A DNA stretch of 64,000 nt from Kitasatospora sp. MAA19. GTDB lineage: Bacteria; Actinomycetota; Actinomycetes; Streptomycetales; Streptomycetaceae. This document shows positions 8,383-17,202 of the stretch, in pieces; position 1 is the first letter of the stretch, and every line of letters starts with the position of its first letter. The notes beneath the pieces were generated by a model. It saw only the letters and a list, made by a program, of their open reading frames with translations, ran no database searches and was not told the DNA's origin. The DNA lies in the NCBI RefSeq assembly GCF_029894125.1, contig NZ_JARXYZ010000012.1, forward strand, positions 184,567 to 248,566, read 5' to 3'. A program made the position numbers and the translations under genes.

Positions 8383-9239
8383 CCTCCAAGAACGAGACCT
8401 CAAAGCGCGTGAACCCCCTCAAGAGGCTGCGCGGCTGGCCGCTGACCTTCCTCCTCGCCGGCGTCACCGGGCTGTCGATCGCCCCCTTCTACTGGTTGGT
8501 GGTCTCCTCCACCCGCAAGGACACCGAGGTCTTCGACTGGCCGCCCAAGCTGCTGCCCGGCGGTCACCTGGGCGAGAACCTCGACCACCTCCAGCAGAAG
8601 ATCGGCCTGCTCCGGGTCGTCGGCAACTCGCTGCTGGTGGCCGGGATCCAGACGCTGGGCGCCCTCGTCGTCGCCCTGCTGGCGGGCTACGCCTTCGCCA
8701 AGTTCCGCTTCCGCGGCCGGACCCTGCTGTTCGCCCTGCTGTTCTCCACCCTCGTGGTGCCCGAACAGGTCATGCTGGTGCCGCTGTTCAAGATGATGAT
8801 GAACTTCGGCCTGCTGGACACCTACCAGGCGCTGATCCTGCCCGGCCTGTGCGTGCCGTTCGCCATCTTCCTGATGCGGCAGTCACTGAGCAGCCTGCCG
8901 GACGAGCTCCTGGACGCCGCCCGGGTCGACGGCGCGGGCGAGTTCCGGGTGCTGTTCAGCGTGGTGGTGCCGGTCATGAGGCCTGTGCTGGCAGCCCTCT
9001 CGATCTTCCTCTTCCTCGGCTCCTGGAACCAGTTCGTCTGGCCGCTGATCGCTCTGCGCAGCCCCGAGATGCACACCCTGCCGGTCGCCCTCGCGACCCT
9101 GCACGGCAACAAGAGCAACACCGACTACGGCGCGATCCTCTCCGGCACCGCGCTGTCCACGCTGCCGATGATGGTCCTCTTCCTGGTCCTCCAACGGCAG
9201 TTCATCTCCGGCCTGCTGGCCGGCGCCACGAAAGGCTGA
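8379..9239 (+). CDS. ABC sugar transporter permease, MalG-type
   Basis: 286 residues starting at GTG 8379, which overlaps the preceding stop by 4 bp. It has a short basic cytoplasmic N-terminus, six predicted helices and the EAA loop DAARVDGAGEFRVLFSVVVP. It forms a heterodimeric channel with the MalF-type partner. Confidence 0.93.
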   Translation: MTSKNETSKRVNPLKRLRGWPLTFLLAGVTGLSIAPFYWLVVSSTRKDTEVFDWPPKLLPGGHLGENLDHLQQKIGLLRVVGNSLLVAGIQTLGALVVALLAGYAFAKFRFRGRTLLFALLFSTLVVPEQVMLVPLFKMMMNFGLLDTYQALILPGLCVPFAIFLMRQSLSSLPDELLDAARVDGAGEFRVLFSVVVPVMRPVLAALSIFLFLGSWNQFVWPLIALRSPEMHTLPVALATLHGNKSNTDYGAILSGTALSTLPMMVLFLVLQRQFISGLLAGATKG

Positions 9240-9241
9240 GC

Positions 9242-10960
9242 ATGACCGAGATCTGGGAACCGCACGCCCCGACCGCCGGCGGCGGCCTGCGCCCGCTGTC
9301 CGCCGAGGGCCTGGACCTGCGGGTCAGCGGCCCGGCGACCGCCCGTACGGTGGGCGAGGGCGTCGTCGAGGTGACCGCGGAGGGGAAGGGCGACGTCCGG
9401 ATCGAGTGGCGGGTGCCGTGCGTCGACGCCACCGCCTTCTGGACCCCCGAGCCGCGCGGCACCGGCTGGCTGCCCGCCGCCTGGAGCGCCCCGCGCCGCA
9501 CCAGCCTGGCCAACGGCGCCCCGATCGCCGCCCTGATCGGCACCGGCGACGTCGCGATCTGTGCCTTCGCCGCCGAGCGCGCCGACGTGCTGGCCGGCGC
9601 CGGAGTGCTGGAGGAGACCGGCGAGTTCCGGTTCTGGGCCCAGGCCACCGACCGGCTCACCGTCCGCATCGACACCTCCCGCCGGCACTTCGCCCGCTGC
9701 CTGGCCGGCCTCGCCGACTGGTGGTGGACCGGCCGCGAGGCCGACATCCCCGCCGCCGCCCGCCGCCCCGCCTACTCCACCTGGTACTCGATGCACCAGG
9801 ACATCACGCCCGAGGGCGTCGAGACCCAGGCCGCGCTCGGCAGGGAACTCGGCCTGGACGTCATCATCGTCGACGACGGCTGGATGACCGCCGACCGCAC
9901 CCGCGGCTACGCGCACTGCGGCGACTGGGAGCCGGTCTCGCTCCCCGACACCGCCGCCCACGTGCGGCGCGTCCACGACCTCGGCGTGCGGTACATGCTC
10001 TGGTACGCGCTGCCGTTCATCGGCAAGGACAGCGCCGCCTTCGAACGGATCGGCCGGTACGCGCTCGCCGACGCCGCGCACATGGGCGCGATCGTCGCCG
10101 ACCCGCGCTACCCCGAGGTCCGTGAGTTCCTGACCGGCCGGCTCGCCCGCGCCGTCGAGGAGTGGGGCATGGACGGGCTCAAGGTCGACTTCGTCGACTG
10201 GTTCGCCCGGGCGGAGGCGCCGCCCGTCGGCCCCGAGGCGGACTGCGAGAGCGTCGACGAGGGTGTCGAGCGGCTGCTCGCCGCGATCCGCGGCCGGATC
10301 ACCGCGGTCGATCCGGAGGCGATGATCGAGCACCGCCAGCCGTACGTCAGCCCCGGCCTGTGGCCGTACGTCACCATGATCCGCGCGACCGACTGCCCGC
10401 TCAGCCCGCAGGAGAACCGGCAGCGGACGATCGACGTGCGGCTCGCCGCCGGGCCGGTGCCGGTCCACGCGGACATGCTGATGTGGCACCCGGCCGAGCC
10501 GCCGGAGCAGATCGCCTGCCACCTGATCAACGTGCTGTACTCGGTGCCGCAGATCTCCGTCGACCTCGCCGCGCAGAGCCCCGGGCAGCGCGAGGCGATC
10601 GCCTTCTGGCTCGGCGTCTTCCGCGAGCACGCCGACACCCTGCAGCTCGGCGGGCTGCGCCCGGCCCGGCCGGACCTCGGCTACCCGATGGTGACCGCCG
10701 ACGGCGGCGCCACCGTCGTGGTGGCGCGCTACGCCGCGCTGCCGGTGGACGCCTCCGGGGACGGCTGGCGCACGCTGCTGGTCGCCAACGCCGACGTCGA
10801 CCCGGACGTCCGGCTGACCGGCGGTGGCGGGACGGTGCAGGCCACCGTGCAGGACGCCCGAGGGCGTATCGTCCGGCAGGGCGAGGTCGAGCTCGACCGG
10901 GCGGGCACCATCCCGGTGCCGCGCGGCGGGCTGCTGACCCTGCGCCGTCCACTGGTCTGA
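9242..10960 (+). CDS. alpha-galactosidase (GH36-type)
   Basis: 572 residues with no signal peptide, so it is cytoplasmic and follows substrate import. A beta-sandwich N-terminus leads to a TIM barrel with LDVIIVDDGWM and the nucleophile motif DGLKVDFVDW. IRATDCPLS further on is a candidate for the acid/base Asp region. These are features of GH-D clan alpha-galactosidases (GH36, possibly GH27). The start is 2 bp after the permease stop. Released galactose would enter the galK/galT route encoded 3 kb downstream. Substrate is inferred from family and operon. Confidence 0.8.
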   Translation: MTEIWEPHAPTAGGGLRPLSAEGLDLRVSGPATARTVGEGVVEVTAEGKGDVRIEWRVPCVDATAFWTPEPRGTGWLPAAWSAPRRTSLANGAPIAALIGTGDVAICAFAAERADVLAGAGVLEETGEFRFWAQATDRLTVRIDTSRRHFARCLAGLADWWWTGREADIPAAARRPAYSTWYSMHQDITPEGVETQAALGRELGLDVIIVDDGWMTADRTRGYAHCGDWEPVSLPDTAAHVRRVHDLGVRYMLWYALPFIGKDSAAFERIGRYALADAAHMGAIVADPRYPEVREFLTGRLARAVEEWGMDGLKVDFVDWFARAEAPPVGPEADCESVDEGVERLLAAIRGRITAVDPEAMIEHRQPYVSPGLWPYVTMIRATDCPLSPQENRQRTIDVRLAAGPVPVHADMLMWHPAEPPEQIACHLINVLYSVPQISVDLAAQSPGQREAIAFWLGVFREHADTLQLGGLRPARPDLGYPMVTADGGATVVVARYAALPVDASGDGWRTLLVANADVDPDVRLTGGGGTVQATVQDARGRIVRQGEVELDRAGTIPVPRGGLLTLRRPLV

Positions 10961-11075
10961 CCGGACGGCCACCGGCCTGCCGGCTCGCCACTGATCCGGC
11001 CGGCCTGCACCGGCCCGACAGACCGCTGCCGGTTCGACAGATCGACCGCCTGAGCAACCGTCCTGGGAGTCTGCG

Positions 11076-12119
11076 ATGCCCGAGGGAACACGCCGACCGC
11101 GCCGCGGCGCCACCACCATCGAGGAGGTCGCGCGCGCGGCCGGGGTGTCCCGGCAGACCGTCTCCAACGCGCTCAACGCCCCCCAGCGGGTCCGGCCGGA
11201 CACCCTGGAACGGGTGACCGCGGCGATCCGCGAACTCGGCTACCAGCCCGACCAGTCGGCGCGCTCGCTGCGCAGCGGCGCCCGGCGCACCATCGGCTAC
11301 CTCGCCCCGGTGGACGACCCCTTCGATCCCAACCCGCTGATGGCCGGCTTCCTGGAGGCGCTGGTCGACGCGGCCGGGGCACAGGGGCAGCGGGTGCTGC
11401 TCTTCCGTCCGGGACAGGGCGGGGGGCGGGATGCCGGGCCGGGGGCGGCGGACCCTCGGGCGGCCATCGACGAACTGGTGGCGGCCCGTCAGGTCGACGG
11501 CCTGGTCCTGGCGGACGTGCTGCACGACGACCCCCGGATCGGGCACGTCGCCCGGGTCGGGGTGCCGTTCGTCACCTTCGGACGGACCGGTCCGGGGGAG
11601 CCGCAGCACTGGGTGGACATCGCCAACGACGCGGCGATGGCCGCGGTGGTGCGCCACCTCGCGGCGCTCGGCCACCGCCGGATCGGGTACGTCGGCCGCG
11701 CCGGGGAGCTGCCCTGGATGGCCGCCCGCCGGGCGGGCTTCCTCGCCGAGGCGGGCCGGCTCGGCCTGTCCGCGGTGGAGGCGGTGCGGCCGGACGTGGC
11801 GGCCGTCCGGGAACTGCTGCGCGGGCCCGAGCGGCCGACAGCCTTCGCGGCGGCGAGCGACCTGCTGGCGCTGGACGTCTACGAGGCGGTCCGGGCGGAG
11901 GGGCTGGTGGTCGGGCCGGCCGGGGTGGCGGTCACCGGCTTCCACGACACGCCGCTCTGCCGCCACCTGCACCCCGCGCTGACCTCGGTGCGGCTCCCGC
12001 TGCGGGCGATCGCCGCCGCGCTGGTCGGGCGGTTGCTCGACCAGGTGCGGGGGGAGGCGCCGCCGGCGGCCGGGCTGGAGCTGCCCGCCGAGCTGGTGGT
12101 GCGGGCCAGCTCGGGGTGA
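11076..12119 (+). CDS. LacI-family regulator of the galactoside operon
   Basis: 347 residues. An N-terminal helix-turn-helix (TIEEVARAAGVSRQTVSNALN) and hinge are followed by a periplasmic-binding-protein-like sensor domain (GHRRIGYVGRAGELPWMAARRAGF). ATG 11076 follows TGGGAG. It sits 115 bp after the alpha-galactosidase gene in the same direction and probably represses the operon through the palindrome at 6014-6027. Its coding end is convergent with the DeoR gene at 14 bp, with no clear terminator between. Confidence 0.92.
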   Translation: MPEGTRRPRRGATTIEEVARAAGVSRQTVSNALNAPQRVRPDTLERVTAAIRELGYQPDQSARSLRSGARRTIGYLAPVDDPFDPNPLMAGFLEALVDAAGAQGQRVLLFRPGQGGGRDAGPGAADPRAAIDELVAARQVDGLVLADVLHDDPRIGHVARVGVPFVTFGRTGPGEPQHWVDIANDAAMAAVVRHLAALGHRRIGYVGRAGELPWMAARRAGFLAEAGRLGLSAVEAVRPDVAAVRELLRGPERPTAFAAASDLLALDVYEAVRAEGLVVGPAGVAVTGFHDTPLCRHLHPALTSVRLPLRAIAAALVGRLLDQVRGEAPPAAGLELPAELVVRASSG

Positions 12120-12132
12120 GCCGATGGTGGGC

Positions 12133-12963
12133 CTACGGGTGCGCCACCTGCTCCGGCTCCCCGGACGGCGCGACGATCAGCTCGCCGACCAGCCGGGCCG
12201 CCGCCGCCCGGTGTTCGGCCGCCAGCGCGTCGTCGGTGACCAGGACGTCCAGCTGCTCCAGCGCGGCGAAGGAGGCCAGGCCGACCGCGTTCCACTTGGT
12301 GTGGTCGGCCACCACGACCACCCGGCGGGCGGACTGCAGGAAGGTCCGGTTGGTCTCCGCCTCGGCCAGGTTCGGGGTGGTCAGCCCGGTCTCGGCCGAG
12401 AGGCCGTGGCAGCCCATGACCAGCACGTTCACGTGCAGCGAGCGGATCGCCTGGTCGGCCACCGGGCCGACCAGCGCGTCCGAGGGCGTGCGCACGCCGC
12501 CGGTGCGGATCACCGTCGCGGTGGCGGGCGTGCCGTCCTCGTCGGGTTCCTCCATCAGCTCCGCGATCCGCAGCGAGTTGGTGACCACGGTGAGGCCCTC
12601 GACGGCGCGCAGGTGCCGGGCGACCGCGAAGGTGGTCGTTCCGGCCGCCAGCCCGACCGCCGAGCCGGGCGGCACCAGGGCGGCGGCCACCTTGGCGATC
12701 GCCTCCTTGGCGGGCAGCTGCCAGCCGGCCTTGGTCTCGAACCCGGGCTCGCCGCTGGCGGCCGCCTCGATCCGCACCGCCCCGCCGTGCACCTTGTGCA
12801 CCAGCCCGCGGCGGGCCAGCGCGTCCAGGTCACGGCGGATCGTCATGTCGGACACCCCGAGGTCCCGGACCAGTTCGGTCACCCGGACCCCGCCGCGCGC
12901 GCGGACCTGCTCCAGGATCAGCACGCGGCGCTGTCCGGCGAGCGGTTGGGCGCTGTCAGCCAT
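12133..12963 (-). CDS. DeoR-family regulator, probable repressor of galTK
   Basis: 276 residues. A DeoR helix-turn-helix (VRVTELVRDLGVSDMTIRRDLDALARRG) precedes the sugar-phosphate sensor domain with GLAAGTTTFAVARHL and VVVADHTKWNAVG. It is divergent from galT, and the 161-bp gap contains phased direct repeats (13072-13110), a DeoR-like operator. Effectors of this family are usually phosphorylated sugars, so galactose-1-phosphate or a related intermediate is a reasonable guess. Confidence 0.92.
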   Translation of the reverse strand: MADSAQPLAGQRRVLILEQVRARGGVRVTELVRDLGVSDMTIRRDLDALARRGLVHKVHGGAVRIEAAASGEPGFETKAGWQLPAKEAIAKVAAALVPPGSAVGLAAGTTTFAVARHLRAVEGLTVVTNSLRIAELMEEPDEDGTPATATVIRTGGVRTPSDALVGPVADQAIRSLHVNVLVMGCHGLSAETGLTTPNLAEAETNRTFLQSARRVVVVADHTKWNAVGLASFAALEQLDVLVTDDALAAEHRAAAARLVGELIVAPSGEPEQVAHP

Positions 12964-13071
12964 CGGGGGCCTCCTCGGTGTCGGTGTGGATCAACGGGCC
13001 GCGGGTCACGGGCCGCGGGTCACGGTCACCGCCATCATGGCAGGCGCGGACCCCTTCCGGACAGCCAGGTC

Positions 13072-13110
13072 TGATGGATAATGTTGGATATTGTTGTTTC
13101 ATGTCGGATA
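13072..13110 (+). promoter_or_regulatory. phased direct repeats, probable DeoR operator of galTK
   Basis: Three copies of a 9-mer TGNYGGATA start at 13072 (TGATGGATA), 13082 (TGTTGGATA) and 13102 (TGTCGGATA). The spacings are 10 and 20 bp, so all lie on one helix face. A degenerate unit fills the missing phase at 13092. The array ends 15 bp before the galT start and overlaps its leader. Confidence 0.6.
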
Positions 13111-13124
13111 GAGGGAAGAAGGCC

Positions 13125-14294
13125 ATGGCCGGGACTCTGACCCAGCCCACCGCCAAGACCGTGACCACACTCGCGGACGGGCGGCAGCTGATCTACTACG
13201 ACGGTGGCGAGGCCGTCCCCCGGGACGCCGTCGACCGGCGCCCGCTCGATCCGCCGGCCCACGGCTCCGAGGTCCGGCTCGACCCGGCCACCGGGGCCTG
13301 GGTCACCGTCGCCGCGCACCGCCAGGCCCGCATCTACCAGCCTCCCGCCGAGGAGTGTCCGCTCTGCCCCTCCCGGGACGGCCGGCTCAGCGAGATTCCC
13401 GCCGACGACTACCAGGTGGCCGTCTTCGAGAACCGCTTCCCCTCGCTGGCCGGTACGGGTGAGCTCGGTGCGGACGGTCCCGGCGTGCCCGGCGTGCCCG
13501 GCGTGCCCGGCGTGCCCGGCGCGTTCGGTGCGCCCGCCGAGCCGGACGGCGGCCTGTGGACCGCAGGCCCCGGCACCGGGCGCTGCGAGGTGGTCTGCTT
13601 CACCGCCGACCACGACGCCTCGTTCGCCGACCTCGACGAACCGCGGGCCCGCCTGGTCCTCGACGCCTGGACCGACCGCACCGCCGAACTCGCCGCCCTC
13701 CCCGGCGTCCGGCAGGTCTACTGCTTCGAGAACCGCGGCGCCGAGATCGGCGTCACCCTCGCCCACCCGCACGGCCAGATCTACGCCTTCCCGTTCACCA
13801 CCCCGCGCACCGCCCGGATGGCCGCGCGCGCGGCCGACCACCGCGCCGCCACCGGCCGCAGCCTCTTCGACGACCTCCTCGCCGCCGAACGCGCCCACGG
13901 CGACCGGGTGGTGCTCGCCGGCGAGCACTGGACGGCCTTCGTCCCCTTCGCCGCCCGCTGGCCGTACGAGGTGCACCTCTACCCGCACCGCCGGGTGCCC
14001 GACCTGACCGGCCTCGACGAGCCGCAGCGCGCCGAATTCCCCTCCCTCTACCTGGAGTTGCTGCGGCGCTTCGACCGTCTCTTCGGCGGCGGCCGCACCC
14101 CCTACATCTCCGCCTGGCACCAGGCGCCCGCCGGGCAGGAGGACGAACTCGCCCTCCACCTGGAGCTGTTCACCATCCGGCGCACCGCCGACAAACTGAA
14201 GTTCCTGGCCGGGGTCGAATCCGGCATGGACGCCTTCGTCAACGACGTCACCCCCGAGGACGCGGCCCGCCGGCTGCGAGAGGTCGCCCTGTGA
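13125..14294 (+). CDS. galT: galactose-1-phosphate uridylyltransferase
   Basis: 389 residues; Leloir pathway, exchanging UMP between UDP-glucose and galactose-1-phosphate. Visible: ECPLCPSRD (metal-site Cys pair), FENRFPSL, and the active-site HPHGQIYAFPF with the nucleophilic His. ATG 13125 has GAGGG 9 nt upstream; an in-frame ATG at 13101 lies inside the operator repeats and was not chosen. An unusual Gly-Val-Pro repeat sits at about residues 119-131. The stop overlaps the galK start (GTGA). No galE lies beside it. Confidence 0.95.
   Translation: MAGTLTQPTAKTVTTLADGRQLIYYDGGEAVPRDAVDRRPLDPPAHGSEVRLDPATGAWVTVAAHRQARIYQPPAEECPLCPSRDGRLSEIPADDYQVAVFENRFPSLAGTGELGADGPGVPGVPGVPGVPGAFGAPAEPDGGLWTAGPGTGRCEVVCFTADHDASFADLDEPRARLVLDAWTDRTAELAALPGVRQVYCFENRGAEIGVTLAHPHGQIYAFPFTTPRTARMAARAADHRAATGRSLFDDLLAAERAHGDRVVLAGEHWTAFVPFAARWPYEVHLYPHRRVPDLTGLDEPQRAEFPSLYLELLRRFDRLFGGGRTPYISAWHQAPAGQEDELALHLELFTIRRTADKLKFLAGVESGMDAFVNDVTPEDAARRLREVAL
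13482..13517 (+). repeat. 9-bp tandem repeat inside galT (4 units)
   Basis: Four exact copies of GGCGTGCCC encode (G-V-P) units in a loop of GalT between the FENRFPSL segment and the core. The copy number may vary between strains. Confidence 0.85.
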
Positions 14295-15421
14295 ACACCT
14301 TCGAGGAGCTGTACGGCCACGCCCCCGAGGGGGCGTGGGCCGCCCCCGGCCGGGTCAACCTGATCGGCGAACACACCGACTACAACCTCGGGTTCGTGCT
14401 GCCGATCGCCCTCCCGCAGGCCGTCCGCGCCCAGGTCCGGCGCCGCGACGACGGCGTGCTGCGGCTCTGGTCGGCCCAGGGCGACGACACGGTCGCGGAA
14501 CTCCGGGTCGCCGACCTCGCCCCGGGCTCGGTGCCCGGCTGGGCGGCCTTCCCGGCCGGCGTGGTGTGGGCGCTGCGCGAGGCCGGGCACGAGGTCGGCG
14601 GAGCGGAGTTCCGGCTGGAGAGCGACGTGCCCGGCGGCGCCGGGCTGTCCTCCTCGGCCGCCCTGGAGTGCGCCGTCGCGGTCGCGTACGACGACCTGTA
14701 CGGGCTGGGGCTGTCGGCGGCCGAACTGGCCCTGATCGCGCAGCGGGCCGAGAACGCCTTCGTCGGCGTCCCCTGCGGGATCATGGACCAGATGGCCTCG
14801 ATGTGCTGCCGCGCCGGCGCCGCCCTGCACCTGGACAGCCGCGACCTGGCGATGCGTCACGTGCCGATCGACCTGGCCGGCGCCGGACTCACCCTGCTCG
14901 TCCTCGACACCCGGGTCAAGCACGACCTCGGCGACGGCGCCTACGCCGCCCTGCGGGCCGGCTGTGAACGGGCGGCCGCACTGCTCGGGCTGCCCGCCCT
15001 GCGCGACCTCGGGACGGCTGCGCTGCCGACCGCGCTGGCCCGACTGCCGGAGGAGCTGCGGCCGTTGGTGCGGCATGTGGTCACCGAGAACGAGCGGGTC
15101 ACGGCCGCCGTGGCCCGCCTGGACGTCGGCGACCTCGCCGCGCTCGGCCCGATCCTCACCGCCGGGCACGCCTCGCTGCGCGACGACTACCGGGTCTCCT
15201 GCCCGGAGACCGACCTCGCGGTCGAGGCCGCCCTCGCCGCCGGCGCCCACGGTGCCCGGATGACCGGCGGCGGCTTCGGCGGCTCGGTCATCGCCCTCGT
15301 CGACGCACCGGCCGCCGACACCGTCGCCGCCGCCGTCACCACCGCGTTCCGGGCCGCCGGCTACGCCGCGCCGCGCACCCTCACCGCCGTCCCGGCCGAG
15401 GGTGCCCGCCGCATCGGCTGA
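14291..15421 (+). CDS. galK: galactokinase
   Basis: 376 residues; phosphorylates galactose to galactose-1-phosphate. The galactokinase signature GRVNLIGEHTDYN is at residues 19-31, the GHMP ATP loop is DVPGGAGLSSSAALE, and the C-terminal GARMTGGGFGGS completes the fold. GTG start overlaps the galT stop, so the two are translationally coupled. It ends in a hairpin terminator at 15428-15445. Confidence 0.96.
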   Translation: MNTFEELYGHAPEGAWAAPGRVNLIGEHTDYNLGFVLPIALPQAVRAQVRRRDDGVLRLWSAQGDDTVAELRVADLAPGSVPGWAAFPAGVVWALREAGHEVGGAEFRLESDVPGGAGLSSSAALECAVAVAYDDLYGLGLSAAELALIAQRAENAFVGVPCGIMDQMASMCCRAGAALHLDSRDLAMRHVPIDLAGAGLTLLVLDTRVKHDLGDGAYAALRAGCERAAALLGLPALRDLGTAALPTALARLPEELRPLVRHVVTENERVTAAVARLDVGDLAALGPILTAGHASLRDDYRVSCPETDLAVEAALAAGAHGARMTGGGFGGSVIALVDAPAADTVAAAVTTAFRAAGYAAPRTLTAVPAEGARRIG

Positions 15422-15427
15422 GAGGAC

Positions 15428-15445
15428 GGGCCTGCTGACAGGCCC
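15428..15445. terminator. terminator between galK and the convergent reductase gene
   Basis: GGGCCTG-CTGA-CAGGCCC, a perfect 7-bp stem directly between two convergent stop codons, followed by TTA. Confidence 0.65.
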
Positions 15446-16108
15446 TTACGCCCGGTGGTCGGCCGGGCGCTCCGGAGACGCCTCCGCGAGCGCCCGGGTG
15501 ACGGCCGCCACCCCGGCGCGCAGCCCGTACACCGGCGTGCCGGGCTGCTGGCGCCAGGACTCGTCGATCCCGCCCGCGTCCACCGTGTCGAAGCCCAACT
15601 CCTCGATCAGCGCCCGCACCACGCGCTTGGCCGCCTCGTCGTCCGACGCCACCGGCACGGCGATCCGCTCCGGGTCGCCCTCCGGGCGCGGCCGCTCCAG
15701 CAGGTCCTGCGCGTAGGTGCCGTTGAAGGCCTTCACCACCCGGTGGCCGAGGTGCTGCTCCGTCCAGCGGCTCTCCGTCACCCCGTCGTCCTCGATCGCG
15801 TCGATCCGGCCGTCGCGCTGCTGCGGGTAGTAGTTGCCGGTGTCGATCACCGCGACGCCCTCCGCCGCGCCGGCCAGCAGCCCGGCGGGCAGGTCGGGCA
15901 CGTTCTTCAGCGGCACGGTGACCACCACGACCTGTGCCCCGCGCGCCGCCTCGGTGGCCGGCACGGCCGTCGCACCCGTCTCCTCGACCAGCGCGGCCAG
16001 TGACTGCGGACCACGGGAGTTGGCCACCGAGACCTCGTGCCCGAGCGCCGTCAGCCGCCGGGTCAGGTTGCCGCCGATGTTGCCTGCGCCGATGATGCCG
16101 ATCTTCAT
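15446..16108 (-). CDS. NADP-dependent reductase, F420-NADP oxidoreductase-like
   Basis: 220 residues starting with the Rossmann motif MKIGIIGAGNIGGNL. SRGPQSLAALVEETGA follows in the NADP 2'-phosphate-binding position. VVVTVPLKNVPDLP and HLGHRVVKAFNGTYAQDL match the F420-dependent NADP reductase/NAD(P)-binding family (PF03807). Substrate cannot be assigned from sequence. It is divergent from the SDR gene. Confidence 0.8.
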   Translation of the reverse strand: MKIGIIGAGNIGGNLTRRLTALGHEVSVANSRGPQSLAALVEETGATAVPATEAARGAQVVVVTVPLKNVPDLPAGLLAGAAEGVAVIDTGNYYPQQRDGRIDAIEDDGVTESRWTEQHLGHRVVKAFNGTYAQDLLERPRPEGDPERIAVPVASDDEAAKRVVRALIEELGFDTVDAGGIDESWRQQPGTPVYGLRAGVAAVTRALAEASPERPADHRA

Positions 16109-16288
16109 GGGAGATCCCCTCGTGCGAGTACCGGATGGTCGTCAAGCTCGTCGCCTTGGCCCAACCGTCCGGTGGCCGCTCCGATTCCCGGTGGCACGGC
16201 GGCTTTTCCGGACGCAGGGTGGTCCTGCCGGACCCAGGGTCGAGCCGGGCCTGGTCCCACCCCGGCGGCCGTCGGGAGAGTGAGGCCC

Positions 16289-17089
16289 ATGACCGACAAC
16301 GCCCCCTCCCGGGAATTCGCCGACCGCACCATCCTCGTCACCGGCGGCACCAGCGGCATGGGCCTCGCCACCGCCCGCCTTCTCCTCGCCGCCGGCGCCC
16401 AGGTGGTCATCACCGGCCGTGACGACGCCCGGCTCGCCCGCGCCGCCGAACAGCTGACCGCCGAACAACCGGCCGGCGGCGACCGCCTGCTCACCGTCCG
16501 CGCCGACGTCGCCGTCCCGGCCGACCTCGCCCGGCTCGCCGACACCGTCCGGGAACGCCACGGCACGCTGGACGGCGTCTTCGCCAACGCGGGCGTCGGA
16601 GTCTTCCAGCCCGCCGCCGACGTCACGGAGGGCGTCTTCGACCACACCGTCGACGTCAACTTCAAGGGCGTCTTCTTCACCGTCCAGCACGCCCTGCCGC
16701 TGCTGGAGGCGGCCGGTGGCGGCTCCGTGGTCCTCAACGCCTCCTGGACCCCGCACCGCGGCCTGCCCGACGCCCCGGTCTACGCCGCGACCAAGGCGGC
16801 GGTCCTCAGCCTCGCCCGCACCCTCGGCACCGGCCTCGCCGGGCGCGGCATCCGGGTCAACTCGGTCAGCCCCGGCTTCATCGCCACCGAGATGTTCCAC
16901 GCGATCGTTCCCGACCCGGCCGCCCACGAGCCGATCCGCGCCAGCGTCCCGCTCGGCCGCCTCGGCCGGGCCGAGGACGTCGCCGAGACCGTCGTCTTCC
17001 TGCTCTCCGACCGCTCCTCCTACATCACCTCGCAGGACATCGTCATCGACGGCGGGCTCGTCCCCGCGGTCCAGGCCGTCGCCGGCTGA
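16289..17089 (+). CDS. short-chain dehydrogenase/reductase (SDR)
   Basis: 266 residues, classical SDR. It has TGGTSGMGLA cofactor loop, NAGVG, catalytic Ser in LNASWTPH, YAATK (Tyr-x-x-x-Lys), and a C-terminal SSYITSQDIVIDGGL. ATG 16289 lies after GAGTGAGG; an in-frame upstream ATG at 16037 is antisense to the reductase gene and was rejected. An XRE/MmyB regulator follows in the same direction, separated by a large hairpin. SDR plus MmyB-type regulator is a common pairing in Streptomyces. Confidence 0.92.
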   Translation: MTDNAPSREFADRTILVTGGTSGMGLATARLLLAAGAQVVITGRDDARLARAAEQLTAEQPAGGDRLLTVRADVAVPADLARLADTVRERHGTLDGVFANAGVGVFQPAADVTEGVFDHTVDVNFKGVFFTVQHALPLLEAAGGGSVVLNASWTPHRGLPDAPVYAATKAAVLSLARTLGTGLAGRGIRVNSVSPGFIATEMFHAIVPDPAAHEPIRASVPLGRLGRAEDVAETVVFLLSDRSSYITSQDIVIDGGLVPAVQAVAG

Positions 17090-17137
17090 GCCCTGGCCGT
17101 ACCTGGCTGCGCTTGGTCGCCGTGCCTGATCGTGCTC

Positions 17138-17178
17138 GGACGCCGTGCCTGGTCCTGACAGGGCCAGGCACGGCGTCC
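17138..17178. other. 15-bp-stem hairpin between SDR and XRE genes
   Basis: Arms GGACGCCGTGCCTGG and its exact complement, with further pairs inside the 11-nt middle. It is 49 bp after the SDR stop and 24 bp before the XRE start. It could be the SDR terminator, or an operator bound by the XRE regulator, since near-copies of CGCCGTGCCTG occur just upstream at about 17119. Confidence 0.6.
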
Positions 17179-17202
17179 CGTCCACGGGTGAGAATCATCC
17201 GT

